Shown one piece after another: positions 33,801-46,371 of a DNA stretch of 64,000 nucleotides. Made by a program: the position numbers and the translations under genes. The notes under the pieces were generated by a model that saw nothing but the letters and a program-made list of their open reading frames with translations, was not told the origin of the DNA and did no database searches. Each line of letters begins with the position of its first letter. The stretch's first letter is position 1. The stretch is from Bullera alba (taxonomy: Eukaryota; Basidiomycota; Tremellomycetes; Tremellales; Bulleraceae), in contig BCIX01000002.1 of NCBI GenBank assembly GCA_001600095.1, positions 1,240,001 through 1,304,000 on the forward strand, written 5' to 3'.

Positions 33801-36495
33801 TGCTAGGCTGCCCAAATTGCAGGTCGGGCCCAATGTCTCGAAACGCAAGGCCGCCAAAGCCACACCTGGAGAAATAGTGGAGGGGCTTTGGAGCAAAGAG
33901 AGGAGAACAGAGGATGTGAGGGTCGTGAGCCAGGAAATCGATCAAACCTTTACCAGTATGAGAGGACAGCTGAAAGCGAGCGTAAGTCTTCACGTCGGTA
34001 TGTTCGCAACCAAGCGGATGATAACTTGGATTTGCCTTGAACAGGGAGATGCACTGGACCAATCTCAAGCCAAAACCGAAGCCGCTGCGAACGATACCGC
34101 TGTGTCGCACGTGTCCAGCCAGGAGCTAGATGCTACAGAGAGCAGGATCAGATCGACACTGGAAGCAACCCCATCCGGACAGATCAACAGCATACGAAGA
34201 GAGCTCATCCTTTCTGTACGACAATTCCAACGGTCTGTCAAACCGCCAAAATCCGATACAATCGACACCTCGTCCGCAGAGCTACCGCTGCCCGTCTATG
34301 TGGATTCAAAAAAGGTGCACGTTCTCCCCGGCAGCTCAATTGTCATTAGAGAGGACGAGCCTAGTTCAATTATCGCCTATACCCTTTCGTAAGAGAATCA
34401 TTGTCTCACGAACGACATGGTCGCTTTACTGACCTGCAACAGATCATTGGCATACTTTGCTGAATTGACAAACTCGGGTAAAGAGGTTATAGACCCGTCT
34501 ACCCTTTCTACCTCTCCATCGGAGACCTCTGCTTCGGCCACCACCGCGAAAGACGTATGGAGTATAGAGGTGAAGCGCAAAGACACGCCTCGCGATCTAC
34601 TCTCCCTGCGAACGCTTTCGAAGAAACGATCAGATGCCTCCATGTCGAAAGGCGAGTTCAAGCCACCCATGTCTTTGACACCGAATCAGCCGAGTCTCGA
34701 GGTATCCCTGGCACAAGCTCAAGCCAGTTCGCATGCCAGCGACAACTATGGCGACCTCGTCAAGACGATCACCAAAGCAACGGCGCATGACCCAGCCCTG
34801 TCAGCTCGGAGTAGACGACCGTCTCTTTCCGACTCTGATGCGGGGTCGATCCACGCACCTACGCCTAGAGGAACTCCCAAAAGGCCAGACTACGCGGGGA
34901 TGCGCCAGACCTCAGATTCGTTGCCCCGGGCTCCGCCACCGAGCGCCTTTAAGCGCTCTCTATCCGGTACCAGCACAGCTCCATCCACCCCCCGAATGAC
35001 GTCCACAGTCGGCAGTACGCTAGGCGTACCTAACACTCCTACTCGGACACCGGTGAGCGGCCCCGGTGAAAGTGCTGCTATGACCGGAAGCGCGACCGAA
35101 GGCTGGGGATCCGTTACTTCCACATTCACCAGTTCGCTCAACAACCTCATTCGCCTCGGTTCGGATATCGGATCATTCCGCGTACGAGGGTCGGATCGAT
35201 CTCTTTCAGCACTCATGGGTCCACTGGGCATGATGGACAATTCGCTCGCTGCGGCGACAAAGGACGAATTGCCTCATATTCAATTCACATACACCCTCTC
35301 GGAGAAGATGCGTATCACCTGTACAGTCTACTATGCCACAGCGTTCGACAGTCTTCGCCGGCGATGCGCCATTGACAAGAGTATAGTGGAAAGTTTGTCA
35401 GACAGTGAGACGTGGGACGCCCAAGGCGGGAAGAGTAAGGCCTGCTTCTTCATGACGAAGGACAAGCGATACATTGTGAAAGAACTGGTTAGCAAATGGA
35501 ATGTGTCAGATACGTGAGTCAGCCCTTAAAAGGTCTGGCAGACTAGCTGACTGGACTATCAGGCAAGCGTTGCTGGACATCGCTCCGTCGTATCTGGAGC
35601 ATCTGGCAAATACCCATAACAGAGCTACATCCCTGGCCAAAATAGTCGGCTTCTACACCGGTGAGGCTGTCCCTAGCTTGTCAATCAGACACAGCCTAAT
35701 CTGTTCATCAGTGAAAATCCACGACCTGCAGTCGTCGTCTCGGAAACAACTCGACCTCCTGGTGATGGAAAACTTGTTCTACAAACAGGATATCAGTCAA
35801 ACGTTCGATCTTAAAGGGATTGGTAAGTGATACTAACCAGCGCCTCTCGTTGCTGCAAGCTATGCTGATGCGGGAATCAGAGGGTCGCCGTGTACCAAAG
35901 TCCACGGAGGGAAACACCCTCTTTGACGGCGAATGGCTCGATTCCCTGGCGAAAGAGCCCATCTTGCTCCATCCGCGTATGTCCATTTCTAGACGATGGG
36001 TTTGAAGTCCATTATTGACTCTGACATTAGATGCCAAACGGATCCTCTCAGAAGCAATGACGCACGACACCCGATTCCTATCCGCCCAGTCGATTATGGA
36101 TTACTCGCTACTGATTGGCCTTGACCTGAGCAAGAAGGAACTGGTAGCGGGGTTGGTTGACGCTATTGGGAGTTACAACCTGTTCAAGACTATCGAAAGC
36201 AGAGGCAAGCTCGCTCTCAATAGGGGAGGAGAGGTCACCATTGTAAGCACCGTCTTGATCCACATCGAGTCAATCTGAACCTCTCGCTGATGTTGTCTTG
36301 CGCAGATCCCACCAGACCAATATCGCGATCGATTTGAAAATGCCCTCAAGCAATACTTCATTGTGAGCGACAACTGATTCCATGAGAGCACTGCTGAACT
36401 GCTTTGATCAGGCGTGCCCAGACAAATGGTCGAAGCCCAGCCGGTCAAAGACTCTTCTTTCCGCTGCCGACGACACCATACCCTCGATCATATAA
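30866..36495 (+). CDS. Fab1/PIKfyve-like phosphatidylinositol 3-phosphate 5-kinase, FYVE-less
   Basis: Predicted lipid kinase making PI(3,5)P2 on endosome/vacuole membranes. About 1,700 residues. The start MEIPLVPTLDDSPPPDSPPP is followed by Ser/Pro-rich sequence; no FYVE finger is present, and the chaperonin-like module is weak (RFRVVGGTIVVRGISREEEQ near 32290). The Cys-rich CCR region is clear: GCVVEAEGHQTLWYHNHSKV, WIRCTRCDSRSQ, then LYSWGKLLELIIYTH near 33590 and FDLCEHSKSSGG. The kinase core begins LPHIQFTYTLSEKMRITCTV at 35270, with the ATP-site lysine region DKRYIVKELV, then LDLLVMENLFYKQDISQTFD, then AQSIMDYSLLIGLDLSKKEL, and the activation/C-terminal part GLVDAIGSYNLFKTI and PPDQYRDRFENALKQYF to CPDKWS. 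About ten introns. The CPDKWS-type ending differs from canonical Fab1, as I recall it. Confidence 0.85.
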
Positions 36496-36748
36496 TTTCG
36501 CCTCTCATGCCTTCACGCCGTTACGCTTTCACGTCTTCATGCCGCACGATCTGTATCTAATCGCAATGACCACCTGTATTCTCACGCCCTTGCTCATGAC
36601 TTTGCTGAACCTGCAGTTGATGCACCTGTACCTCGAGTCATCGTCCTGTCACATGCATGTCATGCTGTCTTACAACATCGCGAGACTGAATTCGCTTTGA
36701 CAAACGATAGTATTGCAATTTTGCTAGACCACCGAGCTACATAATGGC

Positions 36749-38733
36749 TCAGGCATCTTGGCATATCTGCCGGATGAACCGCTCCCAGCGGCAGATAACC
36801 TCCCTTATCGTATCCTCATACACCCTATCCTGCTTTCCCAGCGGGAAGATCTCTCTATGCACAGCATCACACTCTTCGCATCTCTGCTTCAGGGACAGAT
36901 ACTCCTCTGATGCCGTCGACGACGATCTGTCGGCCAATTCGAGGTGTACGAGCCTTTCCCAACGTTTGACGGCGGGGCAAGTACGATGTGGATTCGTCGA
37001 GTGACGCAGAGCGCCGGGCAGGAAGGATGTAGGTGCCGATGGATTTCTGTTGAGCGACACACCAGATTCATGGACGCGTCTCGAGGGTGACATAGAGCTG
37101 GGGAATATATCTCGCAGGGTTGGAGTATGGCGGCGACATCCTGGATGAGGATCAGCTTGTTGACAGGGCAAATGAGCTCAGTACAGCTGCTACGTACTGG
37201 TAGTCCACTCGCCGATCCGCCTGGGCACATTGTCCGTCCTGCCGACCTTGAAAAAGCTTGTCTCGTGGGTGTTCAAATCTGTGTTCGTTCAGTCTAGGCG
37301 ACACAAAATTACAATCACTCACCTCTAAGCTCGTAGGCGTACAAGTACCCCGAAGCTTCCTTATCCGTCAACGGGCTCTCCATGGCCATTCTCAATAACG
37401 CCTGCGTTTGTTGACCCAAGTCGTCTGGGATGAAGTCTGAAAGGAGAATGAGCTATCAGTGGACCGCGACAGCGAAGCTATACGAATTCTCACGTGCAAA
37501 ATCCACCCAGATCCCTTCGCTCTCCGCGGACAGTCTCCAATAAAACCCTTTCACGTTGCATATCATCCCCGCATGGTCTTTGCAATACCGAGCAGTGATC
37601 CTCTCTTCCTGCGGGGTATTTGTGTCCAGAAGCATGAGTAGCGGTGCCGCATCCCTCACCAAGCGCTGACAAGGCTGACCTTTCCTGGTAAAACCGGCAC
37701 ATTTGCCTGATACTGTGTTAGGGGTATTGGCGGTAACTCGAGGCGGTTTGGGACTGGATGAGGTCTTGCCTGGACCACAAGGTATCTCCGACGTAGCCCT
37801 TTTCCGTCGAGCTGGAGATCGATTTGTAACGGTATCAGGAATATCGATGATACTGGGTACGTAGGAATCGGAGTCCGATTTGTCTGACTCCGAGTCGATG
37901 ATGATGATGGGTTTCCGCAGAGCTCCTGAAGATTTCGACTTGTTCGCCTTCTTCACCGTCGTGTGCGTCTTCCGAGTCGGCACAACGAGATCGGATTTTG
38001 GGCGAGAGAGCCGGGGCTCAGAGTGAGGAGCGAGGAGGACACTAGGCGACGCTAGGTATCTTGAAGGCTTGAATGCTCGAGGAGGGGTGACCGGGTAGGC
38101 GCCGGACGTAGTGCTGTCCTGCTTCTGGAGAGCTGAGGAAGAAGGACTCGATTGCTGCTTGTGCACATCATGGATTGTTTGAGACACGCAGGGTGGCCCG
38201 GTCTCTTGCGTCCCAAGTGCAGCTCCATGTTCGTCTGTCTCCCAGACCAAACGAGGAGGTCGTGGCAACGGAGGAGTAGAGTAGACAAGTGGACTAGTCG
38301 TATTCCCTCGTAGTGGATCGTGAGGTGGTGGTGCGCTGGGGTATCGAGGAGTGCTAGGTAATGGCTTCTCTAGACTAGGCTTTGGTGAAGAGTGAGACCG
38401 AGTATGGTGACCGGTTCCGCTAGGCCCAATCCTTTCCAAATCGAGATTGGACAAATCCGTCGACAAACTCTGCAAGTAATCCCTTCCTCTACTTCCAAAT
38501 GGCCCAGCAACAGGCTGCGGCCGGTCATAGGACTGCAGTTGTTCGTAGTGCTGTTGGGGCGGGTAGTAGGGATACTGATACTGGACCGAGGGTTGAGTCG
38601 GGGGAAATGCCGGTGTGTGACTTGTAGGCGGAGCAGCGCTGCTGTTGTGTGCCGTATGTCGGTGCGAGCTCCAATAGTCCCGCTGGTCTGGCACATCGGT
38701 CTGATTGCGAGTCTTGGTCCATGGCAGCTGCAT
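36749..38733 (-). CDS. GIY-YIG (T5orf172/DUF1766) domain protein
   Basis: Start MQLPWTKTRNQTDVPDQRD at 38733. The N-terminal half is disordered, Pro/Gln/Tyr-rich (PYYPPQQHYEQLQSYDRPQ) and then basic. A Ser-Asp patch (IIIIDSESDKSDSDSYVPSI) could be a SUMO-interacting motif (inference). A Cys/His segment, CAGFTRKGQPCQRL with YCKDHAG, precedes the GIY-YIG domain at about 37250-37420: GYLYAYELRD, THETSFFKVGRTDNVPRRIG and EWTT. The last intron (57 nt, donor GTACGT, acceptor ATCCAG) joins EWTT to RCRRHTPTLRDIFPSS. The end, CPAVKRWERLVHLELADRSS and CEECDAVHREIFPLGKQ, fits the C-terminus of the Mug113/DUF1766 proteins of fungi. A nuclease fold is implied; the catalytic role is not established. Convergent with the Fab1-like gene. 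Confidence 0.8.
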
Positions 38734-39117
38734 AGTTCAGCGCTGATACTGCTTGATGTCGTCAACGTTAATGTTGTTGTTATTGCTTTCAACTTTCAGC
38801 AGCATCATCGATCTGTCGGCCTCGTAGAATTCGCTACGCTGGGTGGCAAAAGCAGTCGGGTGAATACCGCACAGAGCTTGTTACTGTCTCCCCTCATCTA
38901 AGCTGTATTCTGCCCGTCTATTAATTACTACTAGACGTCTCAGACATGGACCAGTGCGGGCTTCGTAGATGCAGAGCAAGGTATGCATGTGTAGAACTGT
39001 CAAAAGAGTTCGAGTGGATCATGGGGATTGTTGGCTCGAGAATGCCGAGCTTCGCTGTTGGTGGTTTGACATTGAGCTGATCGTTTCTTGTGACTATCCT
39101 CCGTGTTCCCTCCTGAT
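38734..39117. promoter_or_regulatory. Intergenic between two tandem (-) genes
   Basis: 384 bp containing the GIY-YIG gene promoter and the PPR gene's 3' flank. GTT/AAC-rich sequence near 38762-38780 (GTTAATGTTGTTGTTATTG). No gene seen. Confidence 0.4.
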
Positions 39118-41592
39118 TTATATATCGAAGAAGCTGTTCGTCTCCACTCGCCGAGTAGCTGCCCTTCGCTTCTCGGGGTTGAGGTTCAGCGGTATTGACG
39201 TGCTCGCAACGGGTATCTCGACAGATTCGGAAGGTGCTGGTCCCGCTTTTCCAGTCAGGATCGGACCCCAAGTCCTTCTAATCTGACCCATCGCGTCTCT
39301 CATTTCCTTCAACTGCTCGGTCTCTTTTTCACCTCTTGCCGATGGCAACAATATATCGGTGGCACTTTCGATGTCCTTGACAAGTGAGACGTTCCACTCG
39401 GCCGCTCTGATGAGGTGTGGCGACATGACGCCTTTGAAGTCTTTGGCGTCTTGTTCGATGAGATTGATATCGTCTTGCCTCGATTCACGGCGGGGTATGG
39501 TGAGAAGTGACTTGAGGGATTGTCGGATCAAGACGTTGTAAGCCTTTTTGACATTGCCCTGTACGATAGATGGTTCCCCAGAGATGAAAGCGCTCTTGAA
39601 CAAGAGGGACATGGATCGAGCATCGGCCTTGAGAGGGGCTGGTTGGATCCACCTGTTACCCAAACGGTCTTCGGGTCGGCCATTAGGTGAACGCCAGGAC
39701 CATGGTCTTTGTTCGGATTGGCTCAGTCCGTCCTCAGCACCAATCGGCAAGAATGTCATTCTTCGGAAGAAAGACATGGCGGCATCGAAGTCGCCTTTGT
39801 TCCTCGTGGCGATGAGAGCGTTGTCCCAAACGTATCGGGGCCAGCCATCTCTAGAAGTGGGCTGGTAGTTGCCGATGATCCTCTCGATGGTCTCGACATC
39901 TCCCTTTGTGGACAAGGCATGAATGGTGGATTGGAGGAAAGGTGTGTCGAACAATGGTCGTAGCGATTCGTTATGGTACATGCTGTTTGCCCAGACGCCC
40001 GCCGCTTGGTATTTGCCGTTCTTGGTGAGCATGGAAGTGACGGCCGCCGCAGCCCGAATGGTGAGCGGTAGTCGAGGAATGGCAATCATGTGAGGCGGGA
40101 TGCCATTTGTCGATCTCGACTGTTTGTTGAACGTCATCGAGGTCGAGGCTACCACAGGACCAGACCCGCTGAACTCGGGTTGATCCCAGATATAGGGTAT
40201 GAGCTTGAGAGCCAACCGTTGTTCACTTGGTCTACCCCTGAGGAACGCCTCCATGGCAATGATGGCCATATCCTCGTCCAGGGACTTCAACGGGTCTTGG
40301 TTCCTGGTGAAAACTGGAGTGTCGATCGGATGGAACTGTCGTATGGCCTCGTCCCACAACACAGACGCCGAGTGTCCGAACTCAGCGAGAGACAGTGCCC
40401 CGTTGGTCTTTGTCCCTTGATATCGCTTTTCCGTCGATTGGGCCAGCCTATACAACAAGGCGGAGAATAAAGCCGAGTAGGTGATTGCGTTCGGGGCCAG
40501 CAGTCCTTCCTTATCCATGACCATGTGGATCTTATCCATTTGCTGCCACAGACCAAATCGAGCCAGAAACTTCAGATAGGCGTTTGTAGGGCCCATGCTG
40601 ATGCCCTCCTTGATTTCCTGATCTGTGCCAGTGAGCTTGGTAGCTGGACGAGATTCTTCTTCAAGAGGCCCTGATCCCGAAAGCCCCATGTTGTTTGCCT
40701 CACGTCTTGCCTCTTTCCTCCGAGCCAGCTCGGTAACACATTCAGAGATGTGGGCCTGAGACTGGTTGTAAATGGAGATGACACGCTGCATCGTGCGTTC
40801 CTCGGGTTTGGCGAACGGCGAAAACTCTCCGGTGGTGTTGGAATGATTCAACCCGGCGAATGAGTTGAGCAGGGTGGTGAACGTGCGAGACGTGGGAACA
40901 ATTGCTCTCTTCTTCATCTATACGCCGTTGTCAGAGACCATACCACTCGGATATTGCTCCGTGCTCACCTCGTTGAAAGATCTCCACATTCGATCCAGCT
41001 TGCCTTCCCGTCCCATAATACCAAGTACCTGATTCCAAACAACCACATTGACCTTTTCCTTGTTCTTGTTCGTAACAAACTGCATCAACTCGTCCAGGTC
41101 CTGTGAACGCAGAGGCCGACTTTTCGTCCTCATCCAGGTTTTCAATCTACTCGAAGTTTCGAATGCGTCAGTGGCTCCGACGGCCAACTGATGCGGGTTC
41201 CGATAATTCCTGTCGTTATTTGGATCGGATGATCGTTGTGGATACGAAGGTCGATTTGCGGATTCTCCAGGTCGAGATCTAAGAGGAGCCGCTCGTGGGC
41301 CACCTCGATCTGCAGATGGAGATCTAGGTCGGAGGCTCTGTGGACCTCCGTAGCTACCTGGACGGGAAGGTGCAGATCTCGAGGAAGGATCGATTGAAGC
41401 GGCACCGTATGTCTGACGAGGCATCTGTCTGCCAAAAGCGCCTGGCGTGCCTTGACTCTGTGTCGGTCGACCTTGAACCCGCTGTCTGGATGTAGTCGGT
41501 CCCGGGTCTCCGTGGTACTCTCTGACGAGGAACGCTGGCGCAGGGGCGAAAGCGGCTTGGTGTAGCCTGGTAGCGGCGTAGACGGACCTCAT
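39118..41592 (-). CDS. Mitochondrial pentatricopeptide-repeat (PPR) protein
   Basis: Predicted organelle RNA-binding protein. The start MRSVYAATRLHQAAFAPAPA carries an amphipathic, Arg-containing, acid-free presequence ending about LVREYHG, typical of mitochondrial targeting. A long Arg/Ser/Pro-rich linker follows. PPR helices begin with LDELMQFVTNKNKEKVNVVV, WNQVLGIMGREGKLDRMWRS and, across the single 56-nt intron, MKKRAIVPTSRTFTTLLNSF. Later repeats include GPTNAYLKFLARFGLWQQMD with GLLAPNAITYSALFSALLYR and NKGDFDAAMSFFRRMTFLPI. About 805 residues, ending RRVETNSFFDI. Related fungal proteins act in mitochondrial mRNA processing or ribosome assembly; which applies here is unknown. Confidence 0.82.
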
Positions 41593-42080
41593 GTTCGGTG
41601 AGGTATGTATGGTGATCAAGCAGCTCAGATATGGGATACTCGATGCGTTCGATGCGATGTTGCTGTGATGGACGTCCTCTTCTCGAAAATTCAGCTGCTG
41701 CCCGGCTTCGGTTTCACGGAGATGGTAGGGTATGTCCGCCAAGACCACCTTTTACGTTATCGGCTCCCCTTTCGCGACGCGTTTCGGGTTTCATCCACAC
41801 CACAGCTCATCACACCACCTGGAATGGACGGTTGTGTGGGCCAGTGTGTCGATTGATCGATGATCACTGACCAACATCGACAACGAGTAACAAGACTGCA
41901 TTCAACATTCATACGTCTTACTCGCTTCGACCGTGATACGTTGCCTCCGGTCGACATAGGGAGGAGATATGACGGCGGCATCTGGATTGTTCGGCGATCA
42001 AACCTGAAGCCGACCCTCCCGCTGTCCGGCACAGACAAATCAGCTGTGTTGCCCCCCATTCAACATATAGGATTCCGTCT
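41593..42080. promoter_or_regulatory. Divergent promoter of the PPR and Byr4-like genes, with SCB/MCB-like sites
   Basis: 488 bp. TTTCGCG (SCB-like) at 41770-41776 is directly followed by ACGCGT (MCB) at 41777-41782, about 300 bp before the Byr4-like start. These are the classical G1/S motifs in fungi. No other gene in the stretch. Confidence 0.5.
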
Positions 42081-45000
42081 ATGTCCAGCATGCTCGCGGA
42101 GTCATCTACCGGCAACGCGGCCGCGTCGTCGCCCAATTTAGCTCAGGATACTAGCAGAGCAACAACCAGCCGAGCTGCCAAACGGTCTACTGCCCCTTCG
42201 GAAAATTGGGATGATGACTTTGACTTCACCTCGAGAGCATCGTCTCCAGCTAGGCCCAAGGATACTCGGAGATCCTCGAAGCCTGTACCTCTTAAGCGGA
42301 GTGGCAGTTTCGATAGTGTCGTCTCACTTTGGGATGACTCACCTCCCAAGCCGCCTGCGCCAATTGCTCTTCTTCAATCCAAGTCGGCCAGGCCCCCAGC
42401 TGCGCTGAGTCTCTCGATGTCTCCGCCTCGACACTCCCCTTCATCATCTTCGAACCTGCCCTCGCCTGTCTCGTATGGCTCAACACCAGCACTCTCCCCG
42501 CCTATCACCAGTTCTGTACCTGTATTCGATCGGCGGTCGTCCTGGGCCCGATCAGACCAGTCAGCAGGCGAGCCAGCTGCGAAAAACCGGTACCTCAAGC
42601 GCAACACTTCTGCTTCGTTCATCGCTCCATCGCATAAAGGCCAATCGACCTCGTCTCTGTCGAGCAGCTCTTACACCAACCGATCAACGCCTCATCTCCC
42701 GCACAAACCATCTCGGGAGATGATGCCTCCTCCAGCCTTGCCCTTCAACGTTAATCGCTCAAAAAGCCTCAACAAGCGGCACTCGTCTCAGACGAGCAAG
42801 GAGGAGGTGAGGATATCAGGCATCCCGTTTTCACCTAGTCAAGAAGCGATGCAAGCGGCAGATGGAAAGAAGAAGGGGTTTTGGAAGAGGCTATCCGGGT
42901 CGCCGTCGTCCGAACAGCTGGGTGAGACAATCCTCCGTCGATCGCATTGATCGATCAAGCTGACTTGTATAGCTCGACCACTGCATCGGAGACGCCGCAG
43001 TTCGTCCTTCGGTTCACCGCTTGGCGAGAGATCATCGTCGCCGCAACCACCAATGCCACCTTTACCGCCAGGTCTTAGGTCGACATCATCCGCTTCAACA
43101 GCATCTGAGCATTCGCACTATTCAACATCGTCCTCCGTCGGCGGTTCAAAACAAGGCTCGACATTGTCAAATATGATGCGACGCTCGACTAGCTCGTTCT
43201 CAAAGAATTCCGACGCGTCCAGCTCGCATCTGTCCCCATCAATCCCTTACAGTCCAGCATTGGATATTGAGCCGTCGCCTACAACGTCGAGCTCGTCTCT
43301 CTTACCGGGAGTCCCAAACAGGCTCTCCGCTCTGCCAACTTCCCCGGAACACAAACGCTCCTTCTCGAGGGGATTCCATCTTCCATCTCCCTCTCCAGTA
43401 TCGCCATACAATTCACCTCGGATGCCTGGTCTGCCTCATTCAAATTCGTTCCCAGTTCCACCTAGAACTCGGTCCGAGGCTGGCTTTACCGATACGGATA
43501 CCGAGACCGAAGGGGAAGATGCAGAAAGACGGGACAAGGAGGCGACGCCAAGGAGAAGTCGGATCCGGCCGGTCTCAGCGCTGCCTGCGCCTCGAAATAC
43601 CAGTCAAGGATGGACAAGCGAGGGTTGGGAGCGGCCTGGCATGGTGGATGGTCTTTCAAATCGACCTATAGCTCCGAGGACGGCCTCGAGATCATCTATC
43701 AAGCAACCTCCCCCAAGCGATATACCGCCCTCCCCAAAGTCGCCCACGTGGCCCACGTCGCCGAAATCGCCTACATTTGCACAGCATACTGCTTCCAAAA
43801 TGAAGCGGCTGGGGTCATTCTCGAAGAAGCACGGGAGGAGATTATCTGGCGGATGGAAATTTGGCAGCTCGAATAGTCCCACGGGCGACAACAATCAGGA
43901 ATCAAATTCCGAAATGAGGCGATCTTCCACTGTCAACAAGCTCGAGACTGTAGTCGGCTCACCATCCAAGCCTCGACAGCCGTTGGTCCAAGCCCCTGAA
44001 TCACCAGGAGCTTCTGCCGCCGACAGTCCTTTGCCATATACGCCTCGAGTGGAAGACGGGTCTGATGACGAAGAGAGAGGTGTGAGAGCGGGAAGTGCTT
44101 CTGCGCCCAGCTCGACTTTCACCTCGACTAGGAGACACAGGCCCGGTGCCATGATGCGCCAATCGACTATCGACGACGTGTCAACTGTGACGAGTCCTTT
44201 CGCAACAGAAGTCGACGGAATGCCCTCGAGCATTTCCGAGAACACGGCTCTGGGAACCAAGAAAGACAGCAAGCGGAGAATGAAAGAGTGGCCAGATTTC
44301 GAAGTGCCAGAGCACATATGGGCCTCGCAGCCTGGCATGCGGCAGAATAAAGAGAATATCGCACGCTTTGCACGAGATGTCCGACGTGAGTCCACGACCA
44401 GAGGACGGTCGTAATTTTAGCTGACAATCACTATCTGTAGCCGTGCAAGCACGAGTGAATGCGCACCTGGAGCTGCTCAGCAAACTAGAAGAGCTGGATG
44501 AGGAGACACGTTGGAAAGTTAGAGCTTTGGATACCGAGTATGCGGAATGGTGGTCACATGCCGAATTACTCGTGGACATTGGTGCGACTGGATCAACAGC
44601 CGAGACGCAGAACACCCGGCCGAACCCCTCTCATGCTTCACCACACAGACGAAGCACCTCGTTCAATTCCATCGACGACGACGTTGATGCCGCGCTAAGA
44701 GCAATGGACGAGTACAAACTCGGCAAAAGTGAGACACTCCCGGCGAACAGTCAAAGGTCGGCCAGCCTACCTGATACTGTGGCAGAATGTGGGAATGCCT
44801 CTAAATCTCCCGGTCTGGGTCAACAATACGCCTCTTATGGTCACAACCAAGGACGAGCTCTGAGGGAAATGTTATCTACATTTGGAACACCCCTGCCATC
44901 TCGACCTACAGCCGCTCCACGAAGTATGAGTGTGTTGACAGTCAAGTCCAATGAGGAATACACACCGCCAGTGAAAGCCCCCAGCGCGACGATGCGTCAT

Positions 45001-46371
45001 CCACCTAGGCCCATGGCAATCAGGACACCCTCGGTATCGTCAACGTATTTTGCTGGTGATGGTGGTTCGAGATCGGGAGTCGAATTCCCTTCTCCACCCG
45101 ATTCCAACTATGTCGTCACGAGTGAATCCTTCCCGTCGCCGTTAACGGCTTCATCATTGGCCCAACCTGGTGTAAAGAAGACACAGCGACGACAGATGAG
45201 CAGGCTGGTGGGATTTAAGGATTTTCTCAAGTCATTGAAGGGGCAATCCATCCCTCTGAGCCAACCCAGCACCCCGATCGAAGGCAGTGGACGAACTGTC
45301 AAACTCACCAAACACAGATCAAAGCCAAGCCATCTGCACTTGCAAACGAAGATCCCGCCGAATCGGCCGGGAGACACGCGAACGTCCCTCGAGTCACCCA
45401 CAGCTGTCTTATCTCAGCCAACCAAGAACGGTGGACTGCCAAGCCATACTGCCAGGTCATCCTTCTCAATGATGAGGGGACACACGTCGCCTGTACCGAT
45501 GGCCGGTCAATCCATGTCGGGCGTCAATGTTCCTGGTCACGGTAACCCTGGCATGGGAAGGATTCCTTCGCCAGAGAAAAGACGGCCTCGAGTGGAACGA
45601 GCGTTCAAGTCCTCGTCTGGCAATTGGAAGGATTTGGGCAAGGCGAGCGCCGAGGTGTTAATCAGTCCTGAACCCGTCAACACCGCATCATCTTCACAAC
45701 GCTCAACTTCCGATCGATCCGACTCTAGCTTGGAATCGCAGAGTCTGTCTGGGGACCCTCAAAAACACGCTGCCACGTCTGGCCTTCCGAGAAGCAGCCT
45801 GAAAACGCCCACCACTGGTGTGTTCAGCTTCAAGACTTTTGGGATGAAATCGCCCAAACGACAAAGCTTGCAGGTCCCCATTCCCAGCACGCCATCTCCG
45901 GCGCTCGCTTCGACCGTCCTTGCGAAGGAGGAAGTGGAGAGGACGATCCGACCTAAGCACTCCAGGATCGTCGGTCTAGGACTACCAAGTTCGCCGTCTT
46001 CCCCGGCATCTCCCCACCGAGCAGGCAAATCAGCGCCCAATGGTGATCTGGCTCGAGCTGCCTCTACATCTTCAACGCCGTCTCCAACAAAGAGGCGGTT
46101 GACCGAGTACACGCTACGCTCTTCCTCGAGCCAAACCCATACCTCGAGTCAATCTGGATTTGAAAGCTCTGCCTATACGTCCTCGCAATCTCAACGCATC
46201 ATCTCGAATGAAACCGCGTATACCGATCTCGACGAGCCCGTCGAGGTGACACCGGACAACCTCCCGCGGTTACTGGATGCCCTGAAGCAAGTCGACCAGG
46301 CGCTTCAACAGTGGAAGGAAAGGCTGGATGAGATCTTACCGTCGGGACCGACGCCGGGGTCGGAGCAGTAA
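42081..46371 (+). CDS. Giant Ser-rich protein, candidate Byr4/Bfa1-like mitotic-exit scaffold
   Basis: About 1,390 residues in three exons (introns at about 42921-42972 and 44390-44440). Start MSSMLAESSTGNAAASSPNL; residues 41-49 read ENWDDDFDF, a motif found near the N-terminus of Byr4/Bfa1 proteins, the scaffold of the two-part GAP that holds the mitotic exit/septation GTPase off. The rest is dominated by disordered Ser/Pro/Thr sequence with many SP and TP sites (potential CDK/MAPK targets), e.g. PPSPKSPTWPTSPKSPTFA. A short ordered part lies near 44310-44580 (KEWPDFEVPEHIWASQPGMR, HLELLSKLEELDEETRWKVR) and another at the C-terminus (VTPDNLPRLLDALKQVDQAL). The MLVGFKDF-like segment near 45205 is basic. 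The family call rests mainly on the acidic/Trp motif and architecture; another cytoskeletal scaffold is possible. Confidence 0.8.
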
